64,000 nucleotides of DNA from Thermoprotei archaeon (lineage in GTDB: Archaea; Thermoproteota; Thermoprotei; QMSL01; B3-G16), in assembly GCA_021162845.1 (NCBI GenBank), contig JAGGXX010000018.1:1-64000 (forward strand). The letters are read 5' to 3'. Every line of letters starts with the position of its first letter. Position 1 is the first letter of the stretch. The position numbers were made by a program, and so were the translations under genes. Below the pieces are notes generated by a model. The model did not search any database. It was given only the letters and a program-made list of their open reading frames with translations, and was not told the DNA's origin. Below are positions 1-9,536 of the stretch, in pieces.

Positions 1-51
1 AATGTCACCTCTGGCAACGCCCCATTCACAATATATGCCCAAGAAGAGTAG
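1..51 (+). CDS. C-terminal fragment of an unidentified protein
   Basis: Frame 1 is open from the window edge and stops with TAG at 49-51, giving a 16-residue tail (NVTSGNAPFTIYAQEE). The short, polar, NxT/S-containing tail would suit the end of an extracellular beta-rich protein, but this is only a guess. The rest of the gene lies outside the window. It is called because the frame is open, not because a family is recognised. Confidence 0.3.
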   Translation, partial: NVTSGNAPFTIYAQEE

Positions 52-265
52 ATAAAGCATAGTTAATGATATTTATGAGTAACTACCCATTTTTGTTAAA
101 TGAATCATTCAATAATCCTACCTTTTGAGAGTTATTTGTTTAAAATTGGATAGTTACTTTGATTAATTTATAGATTCCTAACTAGAGAGGATCTTTCGGC
201 TCGGGTCTCCTGTGAGGCGGCTCATTGTGATCCAGGCCCTAATTGCCAGAATAGGTTCAGGTGGT

Positions 266-286
266 ACCAGTTACACAGGAACTGGT
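266..286. repeat. Perfect 7-bp inverted repeat (hairpin)
   Basis: ACCAGTT and AACTGGT flank a 7-nt spacer just beyond the 3' end of the minus-strand gene that stops at 300. It could form a small hairpin in that transcript. No U-tract follows, so a terminator role is unproven. The rest of 52-299 holds no gene I can recognise. Confidence 0.35.
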
Positions 287-299
287 TATGGGAGTTCGG

Positions 300-1241
300 C
301 TAACCACTCTTCCATACGTACTCATTCCATATCTTATCATTATCCCGGACAATCATACTCCCCTCTCCCTCCCACTCATAAATCGGATTAGCAAGAACCA
401 TGAATCGCTTATCGAGAAGAACCTCCCCATCTGGGGATCTGAGCACTACGTGAATGATGGTAAGTATCACTGTAACATATAGGTCAAAATACACACCCTT
501 CACCCCCCTCATCCCCTCCGTAACAACATACTTGTGAACGAGGATATAACGCCCAGGCTCTGTAAACTTGTAGACGAGCCTATCACTCTCGGGATTAAGG
601 AGGAAACACTCATAACACCTGAGCCCTGGATAGGGGAAGTAAGAGTCCCGGTATAGGAATATCTCCCTAAATGGGTGGACCTCGTGTGTGCATATCCATG
701 AAGCATTCACGATTGGGAAGCGATCCACATCCCAATCCGGTGGATGACACCAACCAGTAGCTGGGCAATTCCATGGGTTATTGAAGGCTAATTCTAGCGT
801 CGTCTCATTAAGCGTAACCCAGCCTATGAGGGGAATCTTATCGGTTAGCCCCCATGTCAAGACTTTTAGGGGCTCATCACCGAGCCAGGCTGGGATTGCG
901 ATCCATAAGTACTTCTCCATATTCTTCATCGAGTATCTTTTCATTCTGGCCCATTCGAGCTTGGTGATTGCTATGAAGGATCTCGCTCTCCAAACCCTCG
1001 TATTCATATGCCTCCCACTCACGTATATTAGGGGGTTCCACTCGATAGTGATCTCGCTCCCAACTAGGCTTTCGCTTATGTTGATGGTTAGGAAGTATAG
1101 GTATTCGTATAGGGCTGGGTTAGCACGCCTAATACTAACATCCCTAATCAGGAGGAATATCGACCCGCCTAACCTCAGGGGGAGTAGGGCAGGACTCGTA
1201 AGACCATAGATGAGCATTATGATTAGGAATGAACGAAGCAT
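300..1241 (-). CDS. Orphan secreted/membrane-anchored protein
   Basis: This 313-aa protein opens with a hydrophobic stretch (MLRSFLIIMLIYGLTSPALL) that looks like a signal peptide or N-terminal anchor. The rest is rich in aromatic residues and beta-strand-like patterns. Four Cys cluster in the middle (NCPATGWCHPP, WICTHE, RCYECF), possibly disulfides or a metal site. A Shine-Dalgarno-like GAGGGAG lies about 4 nt before the ATG. I do not recognise the family. The position of the anchor suggests most of the protein lies outside the membrane. The lower-numbered side holds only the hairpin and a fragment; the flavoprotein gene lies upstream on the same strand but about 150 nt away, so a shared transcript is uncertain. 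Confidence 0.7.
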   Translation of the reverse strand: MLRSFLIIMLIYGLTSPALLPLRLGGSIFLLIRDVSIRRANPALYEYLYFLTINISESLVGSEITIEWNPLIYVSGRHMNTRVWRARSFIAITKLEWARMKRYSMKNMEKYLWIAIPAWLGDEPLKVLTWGLTDKIPLIGWVTLNETTLELAFNNPWNCPATGWCHPPDWDVDRFPIVNASWICTHEVHPFREIFLYRDSYFPYPGLRCYECFLLNPESDRLVYKFTEPGRYILVHKYVVTEGMRGVKGVYFDLYVTVILTIIHVVLRSPDGEVLLDKRFMVLANPIYEWEGEGSMIVRDNDKIWNEYVWKSG

Positions 1242-1391
1242 TACACTCCCTCTTAAATTGGATTTTATGGTGAGCTTTGGTTTAAAAATGATCGCTTTCG
1301 TTTGGGCGCGGACTCCGATTCCAAGCGCCTTTTCTAAATCTTTGCTCCCTAAGACTATTCTGATTCTTGACAGGTTGTCTACTTCGTGTAA

Positions 1392-2762
1392 TTAACGATG
1401 GGCTTTTTCGAACTTCATATAGGCATCTAAGGCCGCGCTTACGATGGGATACGCGATAGGAGATGACGTGAGCAGAGGTTGTGTACCGTACTGTAGCATT
1501 ATTAGCTCGCTCACTGTGGCTTTCTTCTGTATTGCGAAGCTGAGTAGGTTAATGAGCTCTGCAATCTCATTACCGCCTGATGCCTCGGCGCCTATTAAGC
1601 GCATGTCTGATTTGGAGAATATGAGCTTAAGCTTCACCTTAGTAGCGCCTGGTAGACCGCCTGGATGGCGATTTAGGGTTTCAAACTTACCGCATATCAC
1701 ATCTATTCCTTCTCTCTTCGCCTCATCCTCTGTTATCCCTGAAACTGCGAACACCCTATCGCCTACCTTGGTTATGGATACGCCTATATGACCCGAGATC
1801 ACCTTATGAGTTCTTATGCCGAAGAGGTTTAACGCGACGATCCTAGCCTCATAAGCGGCGATGGATGCTAAGCATAGAAGCTTGTGTCTACCGGTCAGGA
1901 AGCTCCTCTTCTCGGCGCAGTCGCCTATAGCGTATATATCAGGATCGCTTGTGCGCATGTATTCGTCTACCAATATCCCCCCGTGTTCGCCTATTTTCAG
2001 GCCTATTTCACGGGCGAGATCGACGTTAGGCTTAGTACCCATAGCCAGTATCACTAGATCTCCTGGTATCCTCTCCCCATCTTCTAGTTCGACCCCTTCA
2101 GCTCGTTTACCACCGTAAATCGCCTTAACGCGTTTACCCAGGATTACCCTCACGCCTTTTCTCTCGAGCTCTTGCGTAACTTCCCTGGCGAACTCATCAT
2201 CCAAGCTCACCCTTAGGCATTGGGGCAGCATATCCACTATTACTACTTCTTTACCCAAGCTAATGAGATCTGTAGCCAGTTCAACCCCCGTATAACCCCC
2301 TCCTAGTATCACAACCCTACGACTCCCCCTGATGGCCCTTAACAGCTCATTCAGATGTTCAACATCCTTGGCTATCTCGTACACGCCCTTTAGATTCACT
2401 CCCTCAAGACCTGGAGGAATGAATGGCTTAGATCCCGTGGCTAAGATCAGCTTTACATATTTAAACCTCCTGCCATTAGCCGTTATGACGACCTTTTCCT
2501 TCCGATCAACATCGACGACTTTATCTATAACGATGTCCACGTTTGATTTAATTAGGGGCTCATCGCTCAAAACGTCCTTTTCGCAAGATCCTAAGGTAGC
2601 TGGAAGGTATGGTATAGCACAGGGTATAATGGCTTTTTCACTTTCCCTTATGAGTAGGACTCTCCTATCCTTATGAATTCTCTTGATCGTTAATGCAGCA
2701 GTATAGCCTCCAGGACCGCCGCCTATTATAATGACATCATACTCGTTATTTTTGACCCTCAT
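1392..2762 (-). CDS. CoA-disulfide reductase / NADH oxidase-like flavoprotein
   Basis: A pyridine nucleotide-disulfide oxidoreductase of 456 aa, the usual length for the class III CoADR/NADH oxidase/persulfide reductase group. An FAD dinucleotide fold (GGGPGG, residues 14-19) is followed by a single redox-type Cys in IIPCAIPY (Cys48), aligned with the active Cys of CoA-disulfide reductase. A second nucleotide-binding motif (VILGGGYTGVELA, near residue 150) should bind NAD(P)H, and the FAD-contacting YAIGDCAE motif and a C-terminal dimerisation domain follow. A single Cys, not the CxxxxC pair of lipoamide or glutathione reductases, argues for CoADR/NADH oxidase chemistry in thiol or sulfur redox balance. 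The exact substrate cannot be read from sequence. Confidence 0.85.
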   Translation of the reverse strand: MRVKNNEYDVIIIGGGPGGYTAALTIKRIHKDRRVLLIRESEKAIIPCAIPYLPATLGSCEKDVLSDEPLIKSNVDIVIDKVVDVDRKEKVVITANGRRFKYVKLILATGSKPFIPPGLEGVNLKGVYEIAKDVEHLNELLRAIRGSRRVVILGGGYTGVELATDLISLGKEVVIVDMLPQCLRVSLDDEFAREVTQELERKGVRVILGKRVKAIYGGKRAEGVELEDGERIPGDLVILAMGTKPNVDLAREIGLKIGEHGGILVDEYMRTSDPDIYAIGDCAEKRSFLTGRHKLLCLASIAAYEARIVALNLFGIRTHKVISGHIGVSITKVGDRVFAVSGITEDEAKREGIDVICGKFETLNRHPGGLPGATKVKLKLIFSKSDMRLIGAEASGGNEIAELINLLSFAIQKKATVSELIMLQYGTQPLLTSSPIAYPIVSAALDAYMKFEKAHR

Positions 2763-3150
2763 AGCTTTCCACCTTATTTGTCACTAAAGCTAATGCCGCG
2801 GATTCTTTCCCTTAAGGTATTCAACTCTAGTGATATAAACGCTATTATTAAATTCGGCTGTCATACTTACTCAGCATAGACTATTACAGCTTTCCCTAAG
2901 CGATATAGGGTAGCTCATCTTAGATTTCGATTAATTTTTAATGGAATTACTAAAAGACTATTAAGACTAGAATTAGTGAAAAACTATATAATCAAGGGTT
3001 TTTAATACGGTTATTCCTGGGATAATATAATAACATATTTAAGCGTTTGTATTTTTAAGTAAGTGAGAGTTAAAATCACTCATGTTATTAATCTGGCTTT
3101 AAGTTTTTCCTCTTAAACCACGGTTGTGTGGAATTCACTGGATCAGGAGC

Positions 3151-3164
3151 TTAACGCTTTAAAA
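3151..3164 (+). promoter_or_regulatory. TATA/BRE-like promoter of the GH38 gene
   Basis: An archaeal BRE/TATA-like element (ttaacgctttaaaa) lies about 26 bp before the ATG at 3187. That spacing predicts a leaderless mRNA, since archaeal transcription starts about 25 bp after the TATA centre, and no Shine-Dalgarno is visible. The remaining AT-rich gap 2763-3150 shows no gene, tRNA or repeat. Confidence 0.5.
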
Positions 3165-3186
3165 TGCATCCCTTTAAGTACTCTCC

Positions 3187-5619
3187 ATGGAGAAGCCGCG
3201 AATATTCATACTCGGCCATTCGCATATAGATGCGGAATGGCTGTGGACTAGGGAAGAGACGCTACGCGTATGTCATGATACCTTTGAGAACGTCCTGAAA
3301 CTCATGGATAAATATCCAGAGCTTACCTTCGTCCAAAGTAGTGCGTGTTATTATCTCTGGATGGAGGATAGATACCCAGAGGTATTCGAGAAGATCCTGC
3401 GAAGGGTTAGGGAGGGTAAATGGGAACCTGTGGCGCCCTGGGTTGAGTTTGATGCCAATATACCCTCAGGGGAAAGCATCGTAAGGCAACTAGTATATTC
3501 AAAGGAGTATTTCAGGGAGAAGCTAAACGTAGATGTCAGGGTATTATGGCTACCGGACACCTTCGGCTTCCCTATAACATTACCGCAGATCATGAAGGAA
3601 GCTGGCATAGACTATTTCCTCACTCAGAAGTTGAACTGGAACGATTCAACCGCCTTTCCATACAATTATTTCTGGTGGGAATCACCAGATGGTACTAGGG
3701 TTCTCGCTCATCAAACGTTAGGGGGTTATGGGGGAATCGTCGAAGAGAGGAGGCTTAAGTTCATGCTAAGGGTAAGCAGGCTCAGGCAGGGCTTTGAGGC
3801 CGCCCTGATCATGATAGGTTTTGGCGATCATGGTGGGGGACTTTCCGAGGACATGGTCGAGAGCGCACGGAGCCTAATTTCGGAAGGACGCTATGATGCA
3901 AGGTTCACTACCTCTATGATGTTCTTCAAATGGCTCGAGAAGTTGAGCGAAAAGGTGGAATTACCGGTATGGAGAGATGAGCTTTACCTCCAGTATCATA
4001 GGGGCACGTACACCACTCAAGCAAGGTATAAGCGATTACATAGGTTAGCAGAGCAGCATTTACTTAGTGCAGAGAGGCTGGCGTCAGTGGCTAGTTGGTA
4101 TGGTTATAGATATCCCTCAGAGGAGCTCAGAAAGCTATGGTTGAAGCTGCTCTTTAACCAATTTCACGATATACTAGCAGGAAGCTCGATACCAGCGGTA
4201 TACGACAATGCTGAAAGGGATATGAGGGAGGTCGTAGGAAGGGCTAAGGAGATAATGATCGATGCTGCCAGCCATATTGCTTCCTTGATCTCCGCGGATA
4301 AGGGGACGAGAGTAGCGTTTAATACATTACCATGGCCTCGTAAGGCGGTGATAGAGCTCGAGGAGCATAAGCCCATGCTAGTGGATTTGCCAGCCCTAGG
4401 TTACACGGTCATTAAGGAGATACGTGAACCTCATGAAGGCGTACATATTAGGAGGAATGAGGAAGGTTATGTTATTGAAAATGAATACTTCAAAGCCGTG
4501 ATAGATCCATCCACCGGAGCTTTAACCGGGCTATATATCGGAGGGGAGAACCTCATAGATGGATCCAGAGGAGGGGTCAGGGTTCAAGTATATAAGGACG
4601 AGCCAACGCAGGGTAGATTAACGCTTGCAGGTGTTTTTGACGCATCAATGTTCGATGCCTGGGAGATATACATATTCCAGCAGCTAGAAGGCGTGGTTAA
4701 AGAGGACCTGTTAAGACCTCAAATAGTAGAGATCGTGGAAAGAGGGCCTATTAAGGCTACAGTAAGGGTTGTGTACACGTATAGGCAAAGGGGAAGGGAC
4801 GATTCCCGGTTTGAGATACGGTATGAGGTCTGTAAGGGCATACCATGGATCACGATGAGGTTTAAGGTGGATTGGCATGCCAAACATAGATTCGCTAAGT
4901 TATACATACCTCTCTCGTACTACTCCGAGTATGCGATATACGATCAGGCCTACGGGTGGGTCAAGAGGAGAAATCCGTTATCGCCAAATGCAACCCTCGC
5001 TGAGAGGGCTAAATGGGAAGTCCCAGGACATATGTGGGTGGACGTCTCAAGGCCTGATGGAACAGGCATCGCTGTGCTTGATGATGGGAAATACGGGTAC
5101 GATTTCGGAGGTGATTTCATTAGAGTTTCACTGCTCAGAAGCGCTAGATATCCCGATCCCTGGGGCAAGAAGTGGAAAGGAGAGCCGCCGATAACAGATC
5201 AAGGAGTTCACGAGTTCAGCATAGGATTACTTCCTCACAGGAGCATAGCTATCCTCGATATCGCAAAAGCGGCATATGAGTTCAACAATCAACCTCTAGT
5301 AGTTAAGCAGCCTCAGGATGGGGCAGGTGAGCTACCATCAACACATTCCTTCTTAGAGGTGAGAGGAGGGCTGGGCGTGGTCCTTAAGAGGGCGGATAAG
5401 GGTGAGGGCTACATAGTGAGGCTTCACGAAACAAATGGTGACGAGACAAAAGTGAGGATAATAACCTCTAAGGAAGTTAAGAGGGCATTGCTTGTGAATT
5501 TCCTCGAAGAGGGTGAACGGCAAATCCCCATCGCTAATAATAGCCTCACATTAAACGTGAAGCCTTTCAAGATAATCACCGTAAAGCTTGAGCTAGGGGA
5601 TCATGAACTTAGGCCATAG
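3187..5619 (+). CDS. GH38 alpha-mannosidase
   Basis: An 810-aa glycoside hydrolase family 38 enzyme that removes alpha-linked mannose. The N-terminal metal-binding motif HSHIDAEWLW (11-20) and the nucleophile motif WLPDTFGF (Asp124) mark the catalytic domain. IGFGDHGGG supplies a further zinc-site region, and FNQFHDILAGSSI is typical of the family's helical domain. The C-terminal half is the beta-sandwich part. No signal peptide is seen, so it is probably cytoplasmic and may act on glycan breakdown products or self-derived mannosides. It stands alone with its own promoter. The length fits archaeal/bacterial GH38 enzymes. Substrate linkage cannot be decided from sequence. Confidence 0.9.
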   Translation: MEKPRIFILGHSHIDAEWLWTREETLRVCHDTFENVLKLMDKYPELTFVQSSACYYLWMEDRYPEVFEKILRRVREGKWEPVAPWVEFDANIPSGESIVRQLVYSKEYFREKLNVDVRVLWLPDTFGFPITLPQIMKEAGIDYFLTQKLNWNDSTAFPYNYFWWESPDGTRVLAHQTLGGYGGIVEERRLKFMLRVSRLRQGFEAALIMIGFGDHGGGLSEDMVESARSLISEGRYDARFTTSMMFFKWLEKLSEKVELPVWRDELYLQYHRGTYTTQARYKRLHRLAEQHLLSAERLASVASWYGYRYPSEELRKLWLKLLFNQFHDILAGSSIPAVYDNAERDMREVVGRAKEIMIDAASHIASLISADKGTRVAFNTLPWPRKAVIELEEHKPMLVDLPALGYTVIKEIREPHEGVHIRRNEEGYVIENEYFKAVIDPSTGALTGLYIGGENLIDGSRGGVRVQVYKDEPTQGRLTLAGVFDASMFDAWEIYIFQQLEGVVKEDLLRPQIVEIVERGPIKATVRVVYTYRQRGRDDSRFEIRYEVCKGIPWITMRFKVDWHAKHRFAKLYIPLSYYSEYAIYDQAYGWVKRRNPLSPNATLAERAKWEVPGHMWVDVSRPDGTGIAVLDDGKYGYDFGGDFIRVSLLRSARYPDPWGKKWKGEPPITDQGVHEFSIGLLPHRSIAILDIAKAAYEFNNQPLVVKQPQDGAGELPSTHSFLEVRGGLGVVLKRADKGEGYIVRLHETNGDETKVRIITSKEVKRALLVNFLEEGERQIPIANNSLTLNVKPFKIITVKLELGDHELRP

Positions 5620-5934
5620 CCTTGATATGAACTACATCATCAATTATCATGACGTTATTTAATCGCTTATAAGTCACTTAATAAAGTAATGTCCCCTGAC
5701 TTCTCTTTTGTATTGTTTATCTAACCTTTCATAAAACTCATAACTTCTCTTCACGGGAACCTGAGAATTCATATAATGATGAGTTATCATAGAAGGAATG
5801 GAAAGTTAGCTATTATTTAACGTAAATTATAAAGAAATTGAGACATGATATTGGAAGTATCTAAGCCAGCTCTTATGAGAGAATGGATAAGTGAGAGGAA
5901 AAATAAATATGTTATCACGACAAATCTGTAAATC

Positions 5935-7301
5935 GTGAACATTATGGAGATGGCCTATAAGGATGCTAAGGAGTTAGTGTTTGGAAGAGCTAAGAAGCCC
6001 TTAAGCTATGAATTTGATATCGAAGTTGGGAAGGGTTCGGTCATTCCTGAGATCAAGTATTGGCCTAACAGAGGTGCCGAGGGTAATGAAGAAAAGCTGA
6101 GAAAGGAGTTTGAGCGAATAACCATTGATCTCTTAGAGAGCAGTCGATCTAGGGGGTTAGCTCACTTCAGCTTGAGACGGAACTGAGCTATTCTATCACT
6201 TTAAGGCCTAGATTAGCTGAGGAGATAATTGATAAGCAGAAGACCTTAATGGAACGATACCATTCAAAATACGGGATAAAGCTAGCGCTCAGGGTAACCC
6301 CTGCAGACATAACGTGGGCTGCGTAAGTTAAAGTATGAAGAAGCATTAAACATAATGTTTGAGACGTTCGAGGCAGTAGCTAAGGCCGGAGCAGACGTAC
6401 TTTCGATAGAGTCAATAGAGGGGAAGGAAGTATTTAATTATTCGCTTGTAAGAGAGGATATGAAGGGAATTGTCCTGGCTCTGAGGATCCTCGCTACTAG
6501 GGATATGAAGAGGCTGTGGAAGGAGATAGCGAGCATAGCTAATAGAAACCACGTGATACTAGGGGGAGATATCGCTTGCGGCTTTGCCAATACTGCCATG
6601 AGGTTAGCTGGAGGTAGAGTACGTAGGCTAATACCGCATGTCACGGCTGCTACGGTAAGGGCTATGAGCGTCCCTAGAAGCCTTATAGCTTACGAGTGCG
6701 GTGCCGTAGGTCCAGGTAAGGACTGCGGTTATGAGAACGTGATAGTAAAGGCCATAACAGGTTATCCCATGTCCATGGAAGGAAAGACTAGCGCTGTAGC
6801 TCATAGCAGCCTCCTGGGTAATGTAATCGCGGCTACATGCGATTTATGGTCCAATGAGCAGGTCGAAAACATTAGGCTATTCGGGGGGGAGCGGCCCGCA
6901 GGTATTTCTTGAAATCCTATTCTATGATGCCGAGTTCATGAATACAGCCTTAAGGCTGGGCAAGGAATATGAGGTAAGGGACATCTTGACCGAATCAGAT
7001 AGGTATAGGGATCCCCAGGCATTGATCTTAACACCGGAGATCGCCTGGAGCATAGGTAACGAGATAGTGATGCACAGGCAGAACGAGTATCTGAGGGTAA
7101 TAAAGGCAGGGAAAGGCCTTACGGCTAATGAAGGATGCCGTGAGGGAAGGACTTCTGGCTATAGATAAAAGGGAGGAAATGTATTTAGATAAGTCCATCA
7201 GAGCTTTGGAGGGATTACCAGAGGATGAAGACGACTTCATAGATATGACTCTGCATGAATACAAGTCTAAGGTAAGGGGCTTTTTAATTAGTTGTCCTTA
7301 A
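5935..7301 (+). pseudogene. mtaB: Broken methanol:corrinoid methyltransferase mtaB
   Basis: Read across frames, the region matches MtaB almost end to end: a GTG start and MAYKDAKELVFGRAKKP, then ETELSYSITL, then EALNIMFETFEAVAKAGADV, the zinc-site stretches GPGKDCGYENVIVKAITG and CDLWSNE, then SDRYRDPQA, and finally a tail ending FLISCP at TAA 7301. At least four frame changes break it: near 6160 (frame 1 reads into LAHFSLRRN), near 6325, near 6890 and near 7130. MtaB is the zinc enzyme that cleaves methanol and methylates the corrinoid protein MtaC. No mtaC or mtaA is seen here. The retained zinc Cys motifs suggest recent loss. AT-rich 5620-5934 upstream holds no gene. Assembly error is the alternative, but several independent frameshifts in one gene favour real decay. 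Confidence 0.88.
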
Positions 7302-7313
7302 GGCGTTAAGTTG

Positions 7314-8576
7314 CTATTGAGAGGTGCGCTTTTCAAACCACTTCTTGATAGCATCTAGCATTACTTGCCTAATCGGCTTTCCGCTCTCTAATGCCGCTCT
7401 CTTCACGCTTTCGTACTCGGGTTTAGCCATTACTATGTTACCTTGTAAGTCCTTACTGACCTTTATCTCTACCTCATACTCCCTCCCTCCTACATCGACC
7501 TTTACGATCTCCGTTTCCCTCAATGGCACTATATACCTACACGTTCTCTCCACACGAACTCCCAGGGTACCTGTCTCTTTGATCAGAGCCCGTACTATGT
7601 TCAAGTAGTTATCAGCATCAGCTATGACCTTGATCATGTAACCTGGTCTCCCCTTCTTCATGTATATGGGCATGAACGTCACGTCGCGTGCGCCTAATTC
7701 AAATAGCTTATGTGAGAGATAGCCCAGTACTTCACCCGTGACGTCATCTACATTAGACTCGAGAACGATGACCTCATCCATAGTTACCAAGTCCTCTCTT
7801 TCACCTAAGATCAGCCTCAATGCGTTTATGAAGTGTGGTATATCCCTGCTACCAGCGCCATAGCTCACTTTATCTATTCTCAAGGCTGGATAATAGTTCA
7901 CGAAGTACTTAACGACATTAACTAATAAGGCGGCGCCTGTAGGCGTTGTTAATTCGTAGTCAACGGGACCACCTATTACTGGGACGTCTTTGCCCTTCAG
8001 TATCTCTAATGTGGCTGGAGCGGGAACTGATGATAAGCCATGAGAGAACTTTACTCGGCCTCCTCCTAGCGCAACGGGAGTTGAGTATATCTCGGCGTTA
8101 AGGAGACCTAGATCCTCGAGCAAAGCTATGCTCCCAACGGCATCTATTAATGTATCAGCGCTACCCGCTTCATGTAAGTGAACATGCTCTACTGCCTCTC
8201 CATGCACCTTAGCTTCCGCCTCCACTAAGGTCCTTACTATATTAGTAGCTAATGAGACCCCTTCAGGGGATAGGCCTAGCTCTTTGGCTACGTCCTCTGC
8301 GTAATTGATTAAGTCCAAGCCATGTCTATGAAGCTCCCGCTCCTCCTTTATGTCGATCCTAAGGAACTTTGCCTTAATATGACCTCTCAGCACGTCCTCC
8401 AGGGATATGTTAATGAACTTGATCCCGGGGACTACACGTCTCACGCTTTCAACTACATGCTCTATAACGTCAAAGGATGCACCCAAGCCTAGTAGGGCCG
8501 CGAGGAACATGTCTCCTGCTATGCCTGAGGAGGAACAATCTATCACCAATGCTTTACCCATGGAAAACCTCCCCAT
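7314..8576 (-). CDS. larC: LarC, nickel-pincer cofactor insertase
   Basis: A 420-aa LarC (DUF111) protein. In the LarB-LarE-LarC pathway it inserts Ni into the dithio-carboxylate pyridinium mononucleotide, using CTP, to make the pincer cofactor of lactate racemase-type enzymes. Diagnostic features are the N-terminal SSSGIAGDMFLAALLGLG, the His-rich HGEAVEHVHLHEAGSADTLIDAVGS, and the C-terminal ESNVDDVTGEVLGYL. It is one continuous frame, unlike the frameshift-split larC of some lactobacilli. The start may be ATG 8576 or, more like homologues, ATG 8561 (MGKALVIDC). It diverges from larB over about 90 bp and ends 12 bp from the mtaB remnant. LarA and LarE are not in the window. Confidence 0.93.
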   Translation of the reverse strand: MGRFSMGKALVIDCSSSGIAGDMFLAALLGLGASFDVIEHVVESVRRVVPGIKFINISLEDVLRGHIKAKFLRIDIKEERELHRHGLDLINYAEDVAKELGLSPEGVSLATNIVRTLVEAEAKVHGEAVEHVHLHEAGSADTLIDAVGSIALLEDLGLLNAEIYSTPVALGGGRVKFSHGLSSVPAPATLEILKGKDVPVIGGPVDYELTTPTGAALLVNVVKYFVNYYPALRIDKVSYGAGSRDIPHFINALRLILGEREDLVTMDEVIVLESNVDDVTGEVLGYLSHKLFELGARDVTFMPIYMKKGRPGYMIKVIADADNYLNIVRALIKETGTLGVRVERTCRYIVPLRETEIVKVDVGGREYEVEIKVSKDLQGNIVMAKPEYESVKRAALESGKPIRQVMLDAIKKWFEKRTSQ

Positions 8577-8666
8577 CAGTTATGGTAGTGGCACTTAGTA
8601 TTTTCCTTATTAATAAATTTATATAGCTCCTTTAGCCCATCTTCATCATTAGATATCACGTTATGG

Positions 8667-9488
8667 GTGATTAGGCTGAGGTTAGAGGATATACTCAGGA
8701 GGGTACAGAGAGGCGAAATAAGCATTGAAGAAGCGATAAAGCAAATTAGGCTATTCGCGATAGAGACCTTGGGAAACGACGTAAGGTTTGATTTGGGAAG
8801 GGAACTACGCAGGGACGTTCCAGAGATCATATATGCGGAAACGAAAGAAAACGATGTCCTACTTCAACTCGTAGAGAAAACGGTCAGACGCGTGGGTAGG
8901 GTCATCATATCTAGGCTAAGAGATGATCAGATAGGGGCCTTGGAATCCCTTCGTGAACGATATGTGGTCAAGTTATCGAAGGCAGGGCACATAGCCTCTG
9001 TTAAGCAGAAGGGATACACGCAGGCGAAATATGAGGGAAACGTGGGCATAGTTACCGGGGGTACAGCAGACATCATGATCGCCGAGGAGGCGGGGTTTAT
9101 CGTGAAGGAACTAGGTTGTAAAGTCATCAAGCTATACGACGTAGGTATAGCCGGTATACAAAGGACCTTAGATGCCGTTAAGCGGTTAATGAGAGAGGAT
9201 GTGGATGTCGTGATAGTTATAGCGGGTATGGAGGGGGCGTTACCCTCCGTTATGGCTTCGCTTTTAAACGTCCCGATAATAGGAGTGCCTACGTCAGTAG
9301 GTTATGGCCTTGGAGGACGAGGATATGCAGCATTACTATCTATGCTACAGGCATGTCCTCTAGGAGTGGCTGTAGTTAACATAGACAACGGAGTTAACGC
9401 TGGGGTTATAGCAGCGCTTATAGCTCGTCGCGTCGGCATGTATCGCAGTATGGCAAAGGAAAAACGCACATCAATGTCAACACCATAG
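8667..9488 (+). CDS. larB: LarB, pyridinium-3,5-dicarboxylate mononucleotide synthase
   Basis: A 273-aa PurE-like carboxylase/hydrolase (LarB). It carboxylates C5 of the pyridinium ring of nicotinic acid adenine dinucleotide and releases AMP, the first step toward the nickel-pincer cofactor. The C-terminal domain shows the PurE-like core GIVTGGTADIMIAEEAG and VIAGMEGALPSVMASLLNVPIIGVPTSVGYG. The N-terminal helix (EDILRRVQRGEISIEEA) is also typical. The start is GTG at 8667; the ATG five bases earlier is out of frame and hits a stop. No Shine-Dalgarno is seen. It is divergent from larC, so the two probably share a control region. Confidence 0.93.
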   Translation: MIRLRLEDILRRVQRGEISIEEAIKQIRLFAIETLGNDVRFDLGRELRRDVPEIIYAETKENDVLLQLVEKTVRRVGRVIISRLRDDQIGALESLRERYVVKLSKAGHIASVKQKGYTQAKYEGNVGIVTGGTADIMIAEEAGFIVKELGCKVIKLYDVGIAGIQRTLDAVKRLMREDVDVVIVIAGMEGALPSVMASLLNVPIIGVPTSVGYGLGGRGYAALLSMLQACPLGVAVVNIDNGVNAGVIAALIARRVGMYRSMAKEKRTSMSTP

Positions 9489-9536
9489 CCCAGTGAAACC
9501 GTGAGGTCTACTCCCTGACTCATTGTCGAAAAATGA

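Noticed and set aside
181-260. Possible tRNA-like or RNA gene in the G/C-richer patch near 190-260
   Set aside because: No T-loop (GGTTCGAATCC) or acceptor complement could be found.
5775-5790. ATGATGA as box C of a C/D sRNA
   Set aside because: No matching CTGA box D at the proper distance.
5935-7301. mtaB frames as programmed frameshifting
   Set aside because: At least four shifts at unrelated positions without slippery sequences; decay is simpler.
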